A stretch of DNA of 64,000 bases from Paraburkholderia xenovorans LB400 (GTDB lineage: Bacteria > Pseudomonadota > Gammaproteobacteria > Burkholderiales > Burkholderiaceae). The stretch's first letter is position 1. Every line of letters starts with the position of its first letter. The stretch spans positions 2,480,001 to 2,544,000 of the forward strand of contig NC_007951.1 of assembly GCF_000013645.1 (NCBI RefSeq), written 5' to 3'. This document shows positions 35,459-44,600 of this stretch, in pieces. The notes under the pieces are model-generated. The model saw only the letters and a program-made list of their open reading frames with translations. It was not told the DNA's origin and did no database searches. Made by a program: the position numbers and the translations under genes.

Positions 35459-36136
35459 TCACCCCTCGCCCGCCACGAGGGCATTGATCGCCAGCGAAAG
35501 CACGCCGACCAGCACGAGACTCACCGCCCAGACAGTATCCAGATTGAACCAGCTCCGCGCCACGAATCTGAGCCCCAGGTAGCGGTAGACCAACCAGGCC
35601 AGCAGCCCGCCCACCACCATCATGGCGCACGCATGCACTCCCGAGACCAGCAGCGCCATGCCGAGATTGGCTTCGATCAGCGTTTGTGCGGCCCGGTGGC
35701 CTTGATCGTCGTAGGCGCGGCAGAGGCCGAGATAGATCGGCACGAGCATCAGTCCGGCGCCGTGCGCGAGCGCAATGGTGAAGGACCAGAGCGTGAGCCG
35801 CGAGGGCGGAATCCGCGTGAGGATGCGCGGATGGCGTCTGCGGATCAGCAGGAATACGCCGAAGCCGATCACGAGCACGCTGGCGCCGATCTGGATCTGG
35901 CGCTGCCAGGCGAGCAGCACGGTGAGCATGGCGAACGGCAGCATCACCAGCAGCACCGCCAGCATGTGCCCCAACGCGAGATAGACGAGCGCGCTGAACA
36001 GCGCCCGCGCCCGTCTTTCCATCAACCCGCCCGACACCGCGAGCGGCCACCCCATTGCCGGGTTGATGCCGTGATAAAGGCCGCTCGCGAGAATGGCCAG
36101 CCACAGGCCGGTCTGCGACCAGCCTGCCCCGATCAA
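35459..36136 (-). CDS. Polytopic membrane protein coupled to the SBP56 gene
   Basis: The product is 225 residues from a TTG at 36136 that overlaps the SBP56 stop codon by 4 bp (TTGA), with GGTGGG just upstream. About six membrane segments are predicted. The N-terminal helix contains G-L-Y-H-G-I-N-P-A-M-G-W, and a later helix has A-L-A-H-G-A-G-L-M, so conserved His and Gly residues lie within the membrane. This recalls metal or small-molecule permeases. The tight coupling points to a joint function with the SBP56 protein, such as copper delivery or product export (inference). Confidence 0.72.
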   Translation of the reverse strand: MIGAGWSQTGLWLAILASGLYHGINPAMGWPLAVSGGLMERRARALFSALVYLALGHMLAVLLVMLPFAMLTVLLAWQRQIQIGASVLVIGFGVFLLIRRRHPRILTRIPPSRLTLWSFTIALAHGAGLMLVPIYLGLCRAYDDQGHRAAQTLIEANLGMALLVSGVHACAMMVVGGLLAWLVYRYLGLRFVARSWFNLDTVWAVSLVLVGVLSLAINALVAGEG

Positions 36137-37539
36137 ACGCCCACCGACGGATAACAGAACGAATCGGTCGAGCAGTCCCCTCCTTCGAGCCGGATCTGAT
36201 GCGCGCGATATCCGTCGGGAAAGTCCACCCAGTAGTCGTCGGTCAGCGTGAGGCCGCCGCCGGGCTCGGCCCGCGCCATGACCTGGGCCGCGGGTACGCC
36301 GCCCGGGTAGAACTGGTTGTCCCAGGTCGAATAGAGCGAGTTGGTCCAGTAGACACGCTTGCCGTCGCGGCTGATCTCGACCATCTGCGGGCCGCCCGCG
36401 AAGGTCTTGCCGTTCGGATGCGGCGTACGCCGCGCAATCCCGCCGATGTGAACCGATCCCGTGAGCTTCGGCTTGCGGGGTTCGGTCACGTCGTACTGAC
36501 GCATTTCGCCGGTGCCCCAACAGGCGACGTAGAGGAATTTATCGTCGATGGAGAGATCGATATCGGTGACGAGCGGCGGCACCGCGCCGAAACCCTGAAG
36601 CAGAGGCGGCAGCAATTCCGTGGCCGCGGGCTCGGGCGGAATGGTCACCGTCTTCTCGATGTGGAACTCGCCGCCCTCGCGCCACCATGTCCAGATCGAG
36701 CCTTCCAGATTCGTCGTATCGACCACCACGCCGATAAAGCCGTATTCCCGGCTGGGATCGTGTGCGGGCCGCACTTCGAGCGCCATCTGGTGGTTCGCGC
36801 CGAGATCGATTGTCTGCACGTTGCGCCTGCCGCTCAGATCCCAGAAGTGGATGCGGTGCCCGTATTTGTTCGCCAGCAGATCCTCGGCGACGATCCCGTT
36901 CTCGAACTGCGGCGGCAACGCCCATTCGCTCGACACCATATAGTCGCGCGGCAGGTTCCACCAGAAATCGTAGTGCTTCTCCTGCAAGCCGCGATCGATC
37001 TCCCAGCGGCCGAGCACCTCGAACGTTTCGCAGTCCATGATGAAAATGCCGGGCGGCCCGTCGGTGCCGTCTTTGCCTGCGCCGCCGAGCGTGCTGATAT
37101 AAATCCCTTCGGGTCCGCAATGCACGGTGTGCGGGCGCGAGTAGCCCGTCTTGCTGAAGATTTCCTCGGGCTCGATGATCTTGTGAATGCGCGCCTGGGT
37201 GGGATGCGGATGCGTGTCCACAATGTAGATGCGCGAAGAACGCATGCCCGGAACGATCAGGTAGCGCCGTTCGAGGAAAGCGTGGCCGGTCAGCGGCGAC
37301 AGCGAGGACGAGCAGGCATTCCAGCCGAAATGATGGAATTCGTCGCCCTTGTACGGCACCGGCACGGTGTGAACCACCTGGCTGTAGGTCGGCGAACCGG
37401 GTTTCACGTCGATGACGGCAAGCGCGTCCGGCTGCGAAAAATCGGGGCTGAGAAGTACCGTATAGGCGTACTCTTCCGCCGGCGCATCCATCGCGAGTTT
37501 CGGTGATGCATGGAACGTAGGATCCGGACGCATACCCAT
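36133..37539 (-). CDS. SBP56 family protein, putative methanethiol oxidase
   Basis: The product is 468 residues, close to the 472 of human SELENBP1. Family blocks are visible: H-H-F-G-W-N-A-C-S-S-S, R-S-S-R-I-Y-I-V-D, L-G-G-A-G-K-D, F-D-F-W-W-N-L-P-R-like K-H-Y-D-F-W-W-N-L-P-R, and H-I-G-G-I-A-R. Relatives in Hyphomicrobium (MtoX) and humans oxidise methanethiol to formaldehyde, hydrogen sulfide and hydrogen peroxide, and bind copper. The start M-G-M-R-P-D at 37539 has AAGGAG upstream. No SCO1 or MauG partner is encoded nearby. Its place in the organosulfur island supports a role in methanethiol removal. Confidence 0.86.
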   Translation of the reverse strand: MGMRPDPTFHASPKLAMDAPAEEYAYTVLLSPDFSQPDALAVIDVKPGSPTYSQVVHTVPVPYKGDEFHHFGWNACSSSLSPLTGHAFLERRYLIVPGMRSSRIYIVDTHPHPTQARIHKIIEPEEIFSKTGYSRPHTVHCGPEGIYISTLGGAGKDGTDGPPGIFIMDCETFEVLGRWEIDRGLQEKHYDFWWNLPRDYMVSSEWALPPQFENGIVAEDLLANKYGHRIHFWDLSGRRNVQTIDLGANHQMALEVRPAHDPSREYGFIGVVVDTTNLEGSIWTWWREGGEFHIEKTVTIPPEPAATELLPPLLQGFGAVPPLVTDIDLSIDDKFLYVACWGTGEMRQYDVTEPRKPKLTGSVHIGGIARRTPHPNGKTFAGGPQMVEISRDGKRVYWTNSLYSTWDNQFYPGGVPAAQVMARAEPGGGLTLTDDYWVDFPDGYRAHQIRLEGGDCSTDSFCYPSVGV

Positions 37540-37728
37540 GACGGCAGTCTCCTTGTCTGTGGGGTTCGGGGCCGTGGCGCAGTTCCAGATTTGTAGTCCA
37601 CGGCGGCGGTGAGAGCAACCGGGAGTTTCGCCCGTTTTTGTGCACTGCGCCTTTGTCGTACCCGGGCGCCCTCTCACCATATCGTAGTCGCCAACACCGG
37701 ATAGCGCTACCGGATCGTCGCGCAGCCG

Positions 37729-38607
37729 TCAGTGCTGCACGCCCCAGCGCCGCACGGTCACGCGCTCCAGCGTATCGAACACCAGATGCTCGATCAGCAA
37801 GCCGATCACGATCACCGCGGCAAGGCCCGCGAAAACACGATCCGTGTACAGTTCGTTGCGGTTCTGGAAGATGTACCAGCCAAGGCCGCCGCTGCCTGAA
37901 CTCGCGCCGAACACGAGTTCGGCCGCGATCAGCGTGCGCCAGGCAAATGCCCAGCCCACCCGCAAGCCCGCCAGAATCGCCGGCAATGCCGCCGGCACCA
38001 GAATCAGCAGCACATGGCGGATGCCGGTGAGCCCGTAGTTGCGGCCGGTCATGCGCAACGTCGCCGGCACCGATTGAAAACCGGAGTAAGTGTTCAGCGC
38101 GAGCGGCCAGAGTACCGAATGGACCAGCACGAACAGCAGGCTGCCAGTGCCGAGACCAAACCAGAGCAGCGCGAGCGGCAACAGCGCGATGGACGGCAAC
38201 GGGTTGAACATCGCCGTCAGCATCGACAGGACATCGCGGCCGAGGCGCGTCGACACGGCAAGCGACGTCAGCACGAACGCGAGCGCGGCGCCGAGCAGAT
38301 AGCCGCGCAGCAGCACGGACATCGACACGGCCGTTTTTTGCAGCAGCTCACCCGACCACACGCCTTGCACGAACGCGCTGAACGTCGCGCCGAAGGTGGG
38401 CAGCAGCAGATCGTTGTCGATCGCACGCGCGGCGATTTCCCAGATGCCGATCAACACCAGTGCGATCAGCGTCTTGCGCACCCAGCCTTGCGCGAAAATC
38501 CGCTTGCCGAGCGGCAGCGGGGCTTCGAGAACGAGTTCGCCGAGCGGTTCGAGCGGACGCTCGTATTCTTCGCGAACCGGCGGCAGCAAGGTGCCGGGAG
38601 AGCTCAT
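37729..38607 (-). CDS. ABC transporter permease (SsuC/TauC type)
   Basis: The product is 292 residues with six membrane segments. The BPD_transp_1 domain contains the loop E-A-A-like region R-M-T-G-R-N-Y-G-L-T-G-I-R-H-V-L-L-I-L-V-P-A-A-L-P that contacts the ATPase. It overlaps the upstream ATPase gene by 4 bp and forms a transporter with the genes at 38604 and 39505. Confidence 0.88.
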   Translation of the reverse strand: MSSPGTLLPPVREEYERPLEPLGELVLEAPLPLGKRIFAQGWVRKTLIALVLIGIWEIAARAIDNDLLLPTFGATFSAFVQGVWSGELLQKTAVSMSVLLRGYLLGAALAFVLTSLAVSTRLGRDVLSMLTAMFNPLPSIALLPLALLWFGLGTGSLLFVLVHSVLWPLALNTYSGFQSVPATLRMTGRNYGLTGIRHVLLILVPAALPAILAGLRVGWAFAWRTLIAAELVFGASSGSGGLGWYIFQNRNELYTDRVFAGLAAVIVIGLLIEHLVFDTLERVTVRRWGVQH

Positions 38608-39434
38608 TGCGCGGCCTCCGTCTCTTCAAACAGCAGGTGATGAATACGCGCGACGCTGCGCTGGAAATCGGTGCGCCCGAAGCTGTCCTGAGAGTACTGA
38701 TGGCTGTTGAGCTCCGCGCGCACTCGACCCGGATGCGGCGACAGCAACAGAATACGGTTGCCGACCACGAGCGCCTCTTCAATGGAATGCGTGACGAACA
38801 GCAGCGTGAAGTTCACCTCTTCCCACAAGCGCAAAAGCTCTTCCTGCATCTTGCGGCGCGTGAGCGCATCGAGCGCGGCGAAGGGTTCGTCCATCAGCAG
38901 CACGCGCGGCTGCATCGCCAGCGCGCGGGCAATCGCGACACGCTGTTTCATGCCGCCCGACAACGTATGCGGATAGGCGTTGGCGAACGACGCAAGCCCC
39001 ACCTTCTCCAGATAATGCAGCGCCCGCTCTTTGGCCTGCGCGCGCGAAAGCTTCTTCGCGACACGCAGCGGAAAGGCGACGTTCTGCAAAACCGTCATCC
39101 ACGGCGGCAACTGATCGAATTCCTGGAACACCACGATACGATCGGCGCCCGGGCCTCGCACCATCCGGCCGTCGAGCGAGATGCTGCCGGAGGTCGGCTG
39201 GATAAAGCCGGCCACGGCCTTGAGCAGGGTCGACTTGCCGCAGCCCGAGGGCCCCAGCAGCACGAAACGGTCGCCGCCGTAGACGTCGAAACTCACGTCA
39301 TGGGTCGCGCGAACGATCCGCTCGCGAATGCGGTATTCGAGGTTGACGTGGTCGACGGTGAGCAGTTTTCCGCTGGTCGCCGCAGCGGCTTGATTACCGT
39401 GATTCGGAAACAGCGAGTCAGGATTGGCCACCAT
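38604..39434 (-). CDS. ABC transporter ATP-binding protein (SsuB/TauB type)
   Basis: The product is 276 residues. Walker A is G-P-S-G-C-G-K-S-T, the signature L-S-G-G-M-K-Q-R, Walker B L-L-M-D-E-P-F-A-A-L-D and the switch His lies in T-H-S-I-E-E-A. It energises nitrate/sulfonate/taurine-type uptake. It lies between the binding-protein and permease genes of the first transporter. Confidence 0.92.
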   Translation of the reverse strand: MVANPDSLFPNHGNQAAAATSGKLLTVDHVNLEYRIRERIVRATHDVSFDVYGGDRFVLLGPSGCGKSTLLKAVAGFIQPTSGSISLDGRMVRGPGADRIVVFQEFDQLPPWMTVLQNVAFPLRVAKKLSRAQAKERALHYLEKVGLASFANAYPHTLSGGMKQRVAIARALAMQPRVLLMDEPFAALDALTRRKMQEELLRLWEEVNFTLLFVTHSIEEALVVGNRILLLSPHPGRVRAELNSHQYSQDSFGRTDFQRSVARIHHLLFEETEAAQ

Positions 39435-39504
39435 CAGATCGCTCCCTGTGAACCGACCACTCGGGCCGGCAGATATCCGGCAAAGCGCGGGTACACGTTC
39501 ACGG

Positions 39505-40557
39505 TCAGCTTCCCGCCGCGGTTGCCGGGTCGTCGAAGAAATAATCCTTCCAGGACTGCGGGTCGTTCCTGATCACACCCACGCGATGCATGAACTGCGC
39601 AAGTCCGAACGTGTTTTGCGGTGCGACCTTGAACTGCACTTGCGGATCCTTGATGACCTTCAGCAACAGGTTGCGGTCGATCTTCGACTGATTGGTGCGG
39701 ATGTAGATATCGGCCGCGGCGTCGGGATTCGCCGTGATGAAGCGCGCCGCGTCCGCCAGCGCATCGACGAATGCGCGGTACGTCCTGGGATTGTTGTCGC
39801 GGAATTTCTCCGTCGCGTATAGCACGGTTGCCGAGCTGGGCCCGCCGAGCACGTCGTATGAATTCAGCACGATGTGCGCCTTCGGATTGCCGGCGAGTTC
39901 CTGCTCCTGAAACGGCGGATTGCCGAAGTGCCCGGTAATTTCCGTGCCGCCCGCAATGATCGCCGCGGCCGCGTCGGGATGCGGCAACGCCTGCGTGAAC
40001 TTGTCGAGGCGGTTGTAATCCTTGTCGCCCCAGCGTTTCGCCGCCGCGTATTGCAGCACGCGCGATTGCACCGACACATTGACGGCCGGCACCGCAATGC
40101 GGTCCTTTTCGGTGAAGTCGGCAATCGTCCTGACGTTAGGATTGTTGCTGACGAGGTAATACGGCAGATTGCCGAGCGACGCCACGCCTTTCACGTTCTG
40201 CTTGCCGCGCGTGCGGTCCCAGATGGTCAGCAACGGGCCGACGCCCGCGCCGGCGATATCCACCGCGCCGGAGAGCAGCGCGTCGTTGACGGCGGCGCCG
40301 CCGGAGAGCTTCACCCAGTCGACCTTGATGTCGATGCCCTGCTTGCGCCCTTCCTTTTCGACGAACTGCTGGTCACGCGCCACGTTCAGCAGCAGGTAGA
40401 CCACACCGAACTGTTCGGCCACGCGGATCTGCCCTTCGGCATGCGCGGGCACGGCAGCGCCGAGGCCGGCCACGCCCGTCGACAGGGTCAGCAGCGCCGC
40501 GGTGAGACAGCGAGCAAAAGACGACCGCGCAGCGGTCGGGCGAAACAGGGCGAGCAT
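39505..40557 (-). CDS. ABC transporter substrate-binding protein (sulfonate/taurine class)
   Basis: The product is 350 residues with a long signal peptide ending near P-A-H-A (37-40). The mature protein has the NitT/TauT-type pattern: Q-F-G-V-V-Y-L-L-L-N, G-A-G-V-G-P-L-L-T and the C-terminal periplasmic lobe. It probably binds an organic sulfur compound. It begins 48 bp after the TauD-type gene, so enzyme and transporter are likely cotranscribed. Confidence 0.88.
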   Translation of the reverse strand: MLALFRPTAARSSFARCLTAALLTLSTGVAGLGAAVPAHAEGQIRVAEQFGVVYLLLNVARDQQFVEKEGRKQGIDIKVDWVKLSGGAAVNDALLSGAVDIAGAGVGPLLTIWDRTRGKQNVKGVASLGNLPYYLVSNNPNVRTIADFTEKDRIAVPAVNVSVQSRVLQYAAAKRWGDKDYNRLDKFTQALPHPDAAAAIIAGGTEITGHFGNPPFQEQELAGNPKAHIVLNSYDVLGGPSSATVLYATEKFRDNNPRTYRAFVDALADAARFITANPDAAADIYIRTNQSKIDRNLLLKVIKDPQVQFKVAPQNTFGLAQFMHRVGVIRNDPQSWKDYFFDDPATAAGS

Positions 40558-40605
40558 CGGAACTCCGGTCAGCGTGTGAGAGAGGTAAAACGGGCCACGT
40601 TGCCG

Positions 40606-41514
40606 TCAGAACGGCACGTCGCCTTCAATTGTCGTGCGGTACAGTTTGCGGCGCAGATGATCCGGCGTGCCGGCCGCGAGGTGCATCAACGAGCGGTTGT
40701 CCCAGAACACCATGTCGTGTTCGGACCACTCATGCCGGTACAGATGCTCGGGGCGCACGCTATGCGCGAAAATTTCCTCGAGCAGAGACCGGCTCTCGTC
40801 CTCCGGCAAGCCGATCACGCGAGTCGTGAAATGCTCGCTGACAAAGAGCGCCTTGCGGCCGGTCTCCGGATGCGTGCGGACGATCGGGTGCACCACCGGC
40901 TTGACCTGGGCGATCTGCTCGGCGGAGAGATCCGGGCGCCACGGGCTGCGCTTTTGCAGCTCAGCGTATTTCGCGAGATACGTGTGTTCCGCCGAACGCC
41001 CTTCCACTGCGGCGCGCAAATGCGCCGGGAACGTGTCCCACGCCAGATGCATGTTGGCGAACAGCGTGTCGCCGCCTTGCGCAGGCAACTCCTGCGCATG
41101 CAGCAGTGAACCGAGGCTCGGCGTCTCCTTGTAGGACAGATCGGAGTGCCAGAAATGGCCGGCGTCGCCCAGACCGATCGGCTGGCCGTTCTCGACGATG
41201 TTCGAGACGACCAGCACCTCCGGATGGCCCGGCAGTTGGAACTGATGCAGCACGTGAATCTGCAGCGGACCGAAGCGGCGGCTGAAAGCGATCTGCTGAT
41301 CCGGCGTGATGCGTTGATCGCGGAACACCAGCACGTGATGGTCCAGATGCGCACGGTGAATGCGCTCGAAATCGTGCTGGCTGAGCGGCCGGCCGAGATC
41401 GAGGCCGAGCACTTCCGCGCCGACGGGGCCGTCGAACGCGCGAATCTCGATGTGCTGGGCCGGTTGGGCAAGGCCAGCCTGGCTGGCGGCGGTGGATGCA
41501 AAGGCAGTCGTCAC
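40606..41514 (-). CDS. TauD/TfdA-family Fe(II)/2-oxoglutarate dioxygenase
   Basis: The product is 302 residues from a GTG at 41514 (GAG upstream); a TTG at 41598 is less likely. The iron-binding motif is H-S-D in F-W-H-S-D-L-S-Y, and the distal His is in S-L-M-H-L-A-A. The arginine for 2-oxoglutarate lies in R-R-K-L-Y-R. Family members release sulfite from taurine or alkanesulfonates, or oxidise phenoxyacetates. It precedes the ABC transporter at 37729-40557. Downstream of it on the map, 149 bp separate it from the effector-like gene. Confidence 0.86.
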   Translation of the reverse strand: MTTAFASTAASQAGLAQPAQHIEIRAFDGPVGAEVLGLDLGRPLSQHDFERIHRAHLDHHVLVFRDQRITPDQQIAFSRRFGPLQIHVLHQFQLPGHPEVLVVSNIVENGQPIGLGDAGHFWHSDLSYKETPSLGSLLHAQELPAQGGDTLFANMHLAWDTFPAHLRAAVEGRSAEHTYLAKYAELQKRSPWRPDLSAEQIAQVKPVVHPIVRTHPETGRKALFVSEHFTTRVIGLPEDESRSLLEEIFAHSVRPEHLYRHEWSEHDMVFWDNRSLMHLAAGTPDHLRRKLYRTTIEGDVPF

Positions 41515-41662
41515 AGGGCACTCGTCGTCGAATCTGATCGGAATACGCCAGCGAGGGCGCAGTCCGACGAATTTACCGGCGCTCGCGTGCGCCGGCAACG
41601 AAGCAAATCCGATAGCGATATCTGCTGAAGTGATAAAGCCGATGCTTTAACGCGTTCCGGCC

Positions 41663-44600
41663 TTAGCCGCGCAAGTCATAACGGGTCTTGAGCAGATATT
41701 GCAACTGCCGGTTCCGTGTTTCGTCCGCCTTGATCCTGTCCCAGGTCAGAGCGGGAACCCTGTAGTTGGACGCGAGTGTGCCCACGCGTTGAGAGCGGAT
41801 CTGGCGCGTGGCCGGGTCGATGGTTGCGCGCCAGACCGGCGTGCCGTCGAGCTTGCGCACTTCGAGCTGATTCGGCTTGTTGGCAACGGCGCAAAATCCA
41901 TCCCTGAACAGCCATGCGGCATTGTTCCGCGCGAGCCATTTCGACGTTTTTCCAACCTCTTTCCCCGTCCATTTCTCCACAGAGTCGAGAAAGTTGTCCC
42001 GTTGGTCGATGCCCGGCATTTGCGTGACGAAACGCGTCGTGCCCGCGGGCAAAGCCGAATCGGGATTTCTCGAGAATTCGTACAGCAGCAACCGGTCGCC
42101 TGCGCTGCCGCTCCAGAAGGTGTGCAAGCTGGTTGGCGGCGGTACGACCGTTTTGCCGTCGAACCCGGTCAAGCCCCATTCGGATCGGCTGCCGAGGTTT
42201 TGTGTCGTGACATAAGGGTAGAAAGAATACTTGCCGACACTGAGAAACTTGCGATCCTCGCTGTGAATGAGATGCTTGCCATCGAATTCAAAAACGCCGT
42301 TGCGGTTAGTTCGGGTGGACGGCACGCTGCCGGCATAGAGGTAGCCGTTGTTATCCACGCGGAGCACCCTTTTGTTATCGCCGGAGAGGTGAAAGCGGCC
42401 ATCTTCGCCCATGACGAATTGACTCGTGTTCCCAGGCACGTCGACCCTGCGCGAATAATCGAAGCAGACCTCGCCCTTGCCGCCGACATAGAGTTTGGTC
42501 TGCCATCTGGCGTCCCCATATCCCCACAAGGTCATCGGGCCGCGATAATCGAGCCGCCTCGCCTGCCGGTCCACGAGGTACTCGATCTGCGAGTTGGCAT
42601 GGTCATAAAACTCGGCCTGCGTGCGATTCGGGTCCTGTTCGGGCCGCGCAACCGCGGGTTTGCCGCCGTATGACACATGCGACATGAACGGGCTGTGAGT
42701 CCCGTCGTTCCAGACCGGACTGTCGACCGGATAGCGCGCCAGTTGCGGCTGGGCGCCACCCGTTTGCGTCTGGTCGTAGATATCCCAGCGGTAGTCGGGG
42801 TTGGCGACGAACGGCTGCAATTTGCCATCCTCCACGCGCTGCCAGCCCGCGATCTGCGTGTAGTCGATACGTCCCATTGCCGCCTGTTCGTGGATATGCG
42901 GGTCGCGGGTGCCGGCACCGAGGCTGCCATTGACGTCCACCATGTTCGGTGCCGGCGCCACATGGTAGAGGTAGCCGCTATTCGACTGGGAGGCGAGGCG
43001 GTCCAACGCCGTTCTGCCGTACTGGAAGGTGCCCAGATAACCCGCCGAGTCGACGGCCGACGGGTTCGAGCTCACGTCGAAATCGTGCATATCGAGACTC
43101 ACGTCTTTGAGCGGCGTGCTCTCGATGCTGAAGCCGCCCTGCACCTTCAATGCTTCCGGCGTCAGCGTCGACGGCCGGAAAAGCAGGCCGCGCCGCGAAC
43201 CGTCCGATGCGTCGAGCGAGCGCTTCCTGAACTCGGGGCGCCCGCCCGCGAGCCTTTCCATGTCCGGCTCGGGCGGCAGCGCTATCGGCGGCACGGCCAC
43301 ATGGTGCGCTTGCGCGATATCGCTCAACGTGACGTTGTTGATGGAAGATTCTCCCGCCACGGCGAATTCGTCCTGGCTGGCACCGTGCATGGGCCGGCTG
43401 CGGCCCAGATTGGCGAACCATGTGGTCGTCGCGTGATCGGCGTCACGCTGATCGGCATCCGCTGAACCATAGCGGCTGCTGATTGCGGACGACATATCGG
43501 CAAAATTCTGATAACTGAACACGCCCACCGCCGGGTCGTAGATCTGGTACGCGTCGTTCAGATAGTTGGCGGACGGATTGATTCTCTGAACGATCACGGG
43601 AGGCTCCGCGGGGTCGGGTCTGCCGCGTGTACGGGTAGCCCCGGAGCCTGCCGGATTGCCGCCGGACGTAAAACGGATTTCGACGAAATCGTCGTCATAA
43701 CCTCGCAGGCTGTTGTCGCGAACGTAAGGCTGTTCGAAGTGCCGGTTGAGGTCGTCGGCCAACTGCGCGGCGCTCTGAATATGGCTTTGGCCTTCATGCC
43801 TGACATGGTTCGGCAGATTCGAAACCATCGCATACCGGTTCACATCCTGCAGGCCGCGGATCCCGTCAATCGCGGCTTGCCGCGTTTGCGGGTTACGCAG
43901 CCGCTCCCTGAGATCGGCTGTTGCGCTCGCCAGGTCTCTCGAGCGTCCACCGGCGATATTCACCAGCGCGTCGGCAGCCATGCCGGTAGCCGAGTCGGCC
44001 ATCGCGCGCGGTTGCCCCGCGGCCGCGAAGAGGACGCCTTGCGACAGTCCGTTCGCGTCGACCGCGGTGCGCGCATACAGGCCGTGGCGATAGAGCTCTG
44101 GCGGCGGCTCCGGAAGCAAGGGCGCCAGAGGCGCCTGCGTTGCACGCACTCGCGGCTGCCCGCGAGCATAGACCTGGATGCTGTCGGGCATGACCTGAAG
44201 ACCCGTTTCGCTGTACGCGGTGTCCAGATACCCTCTCAGTGCGTGCGCCATGTCGGCCTCGTTGCGATACACGAACGCGCCGTTGTTCGGATCGAAAACG
44301 ACGTAATCGCCGCTGGCTCGCCTTTGCATCAGCAACGCGTGGCCGTGTTGCCAGCTATTGTCGACCGGAGATGTCATGCCGAGCCGCAGGTATGCCATGT
44401 CGCCCGGTTGCAGCCAGTCATGCAGGCGGGTCATCAAGCCCGCGATGCGCTGGCTGCGATCCGGCGTTCCGTCGTATAGCTCGGCGTTGCGCTGTACATA
44501 CCGCCCGAGCGCGAATGGCGTCAATCCATCCTGAAACCGGTCGATCCGCTCGAACATCTCCCGGCTGGCGCGAGAGCGGGAATCCGCGTCGATCAACATC

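Noticed and set aside
35459..36520. Extended version of the membrane-protein frame reaching to 36520
   Set aside because: The upstream 128 codons lie inside the SBP56 gene in another frame and are Arg-rich; the overlapping TTG at 36136 with a good ribosome-binding site is the better start.
42877..42910. Alignment placing E710 opposite LT-A Glu110, with the catalytic Glu112 lost to Ala
   Set aside because: It needs a two-residue gap; the gapless alignment from V-N-x-x-L-G-A to G-W-x-R-V puts E710 at Glu112 and is preferred.
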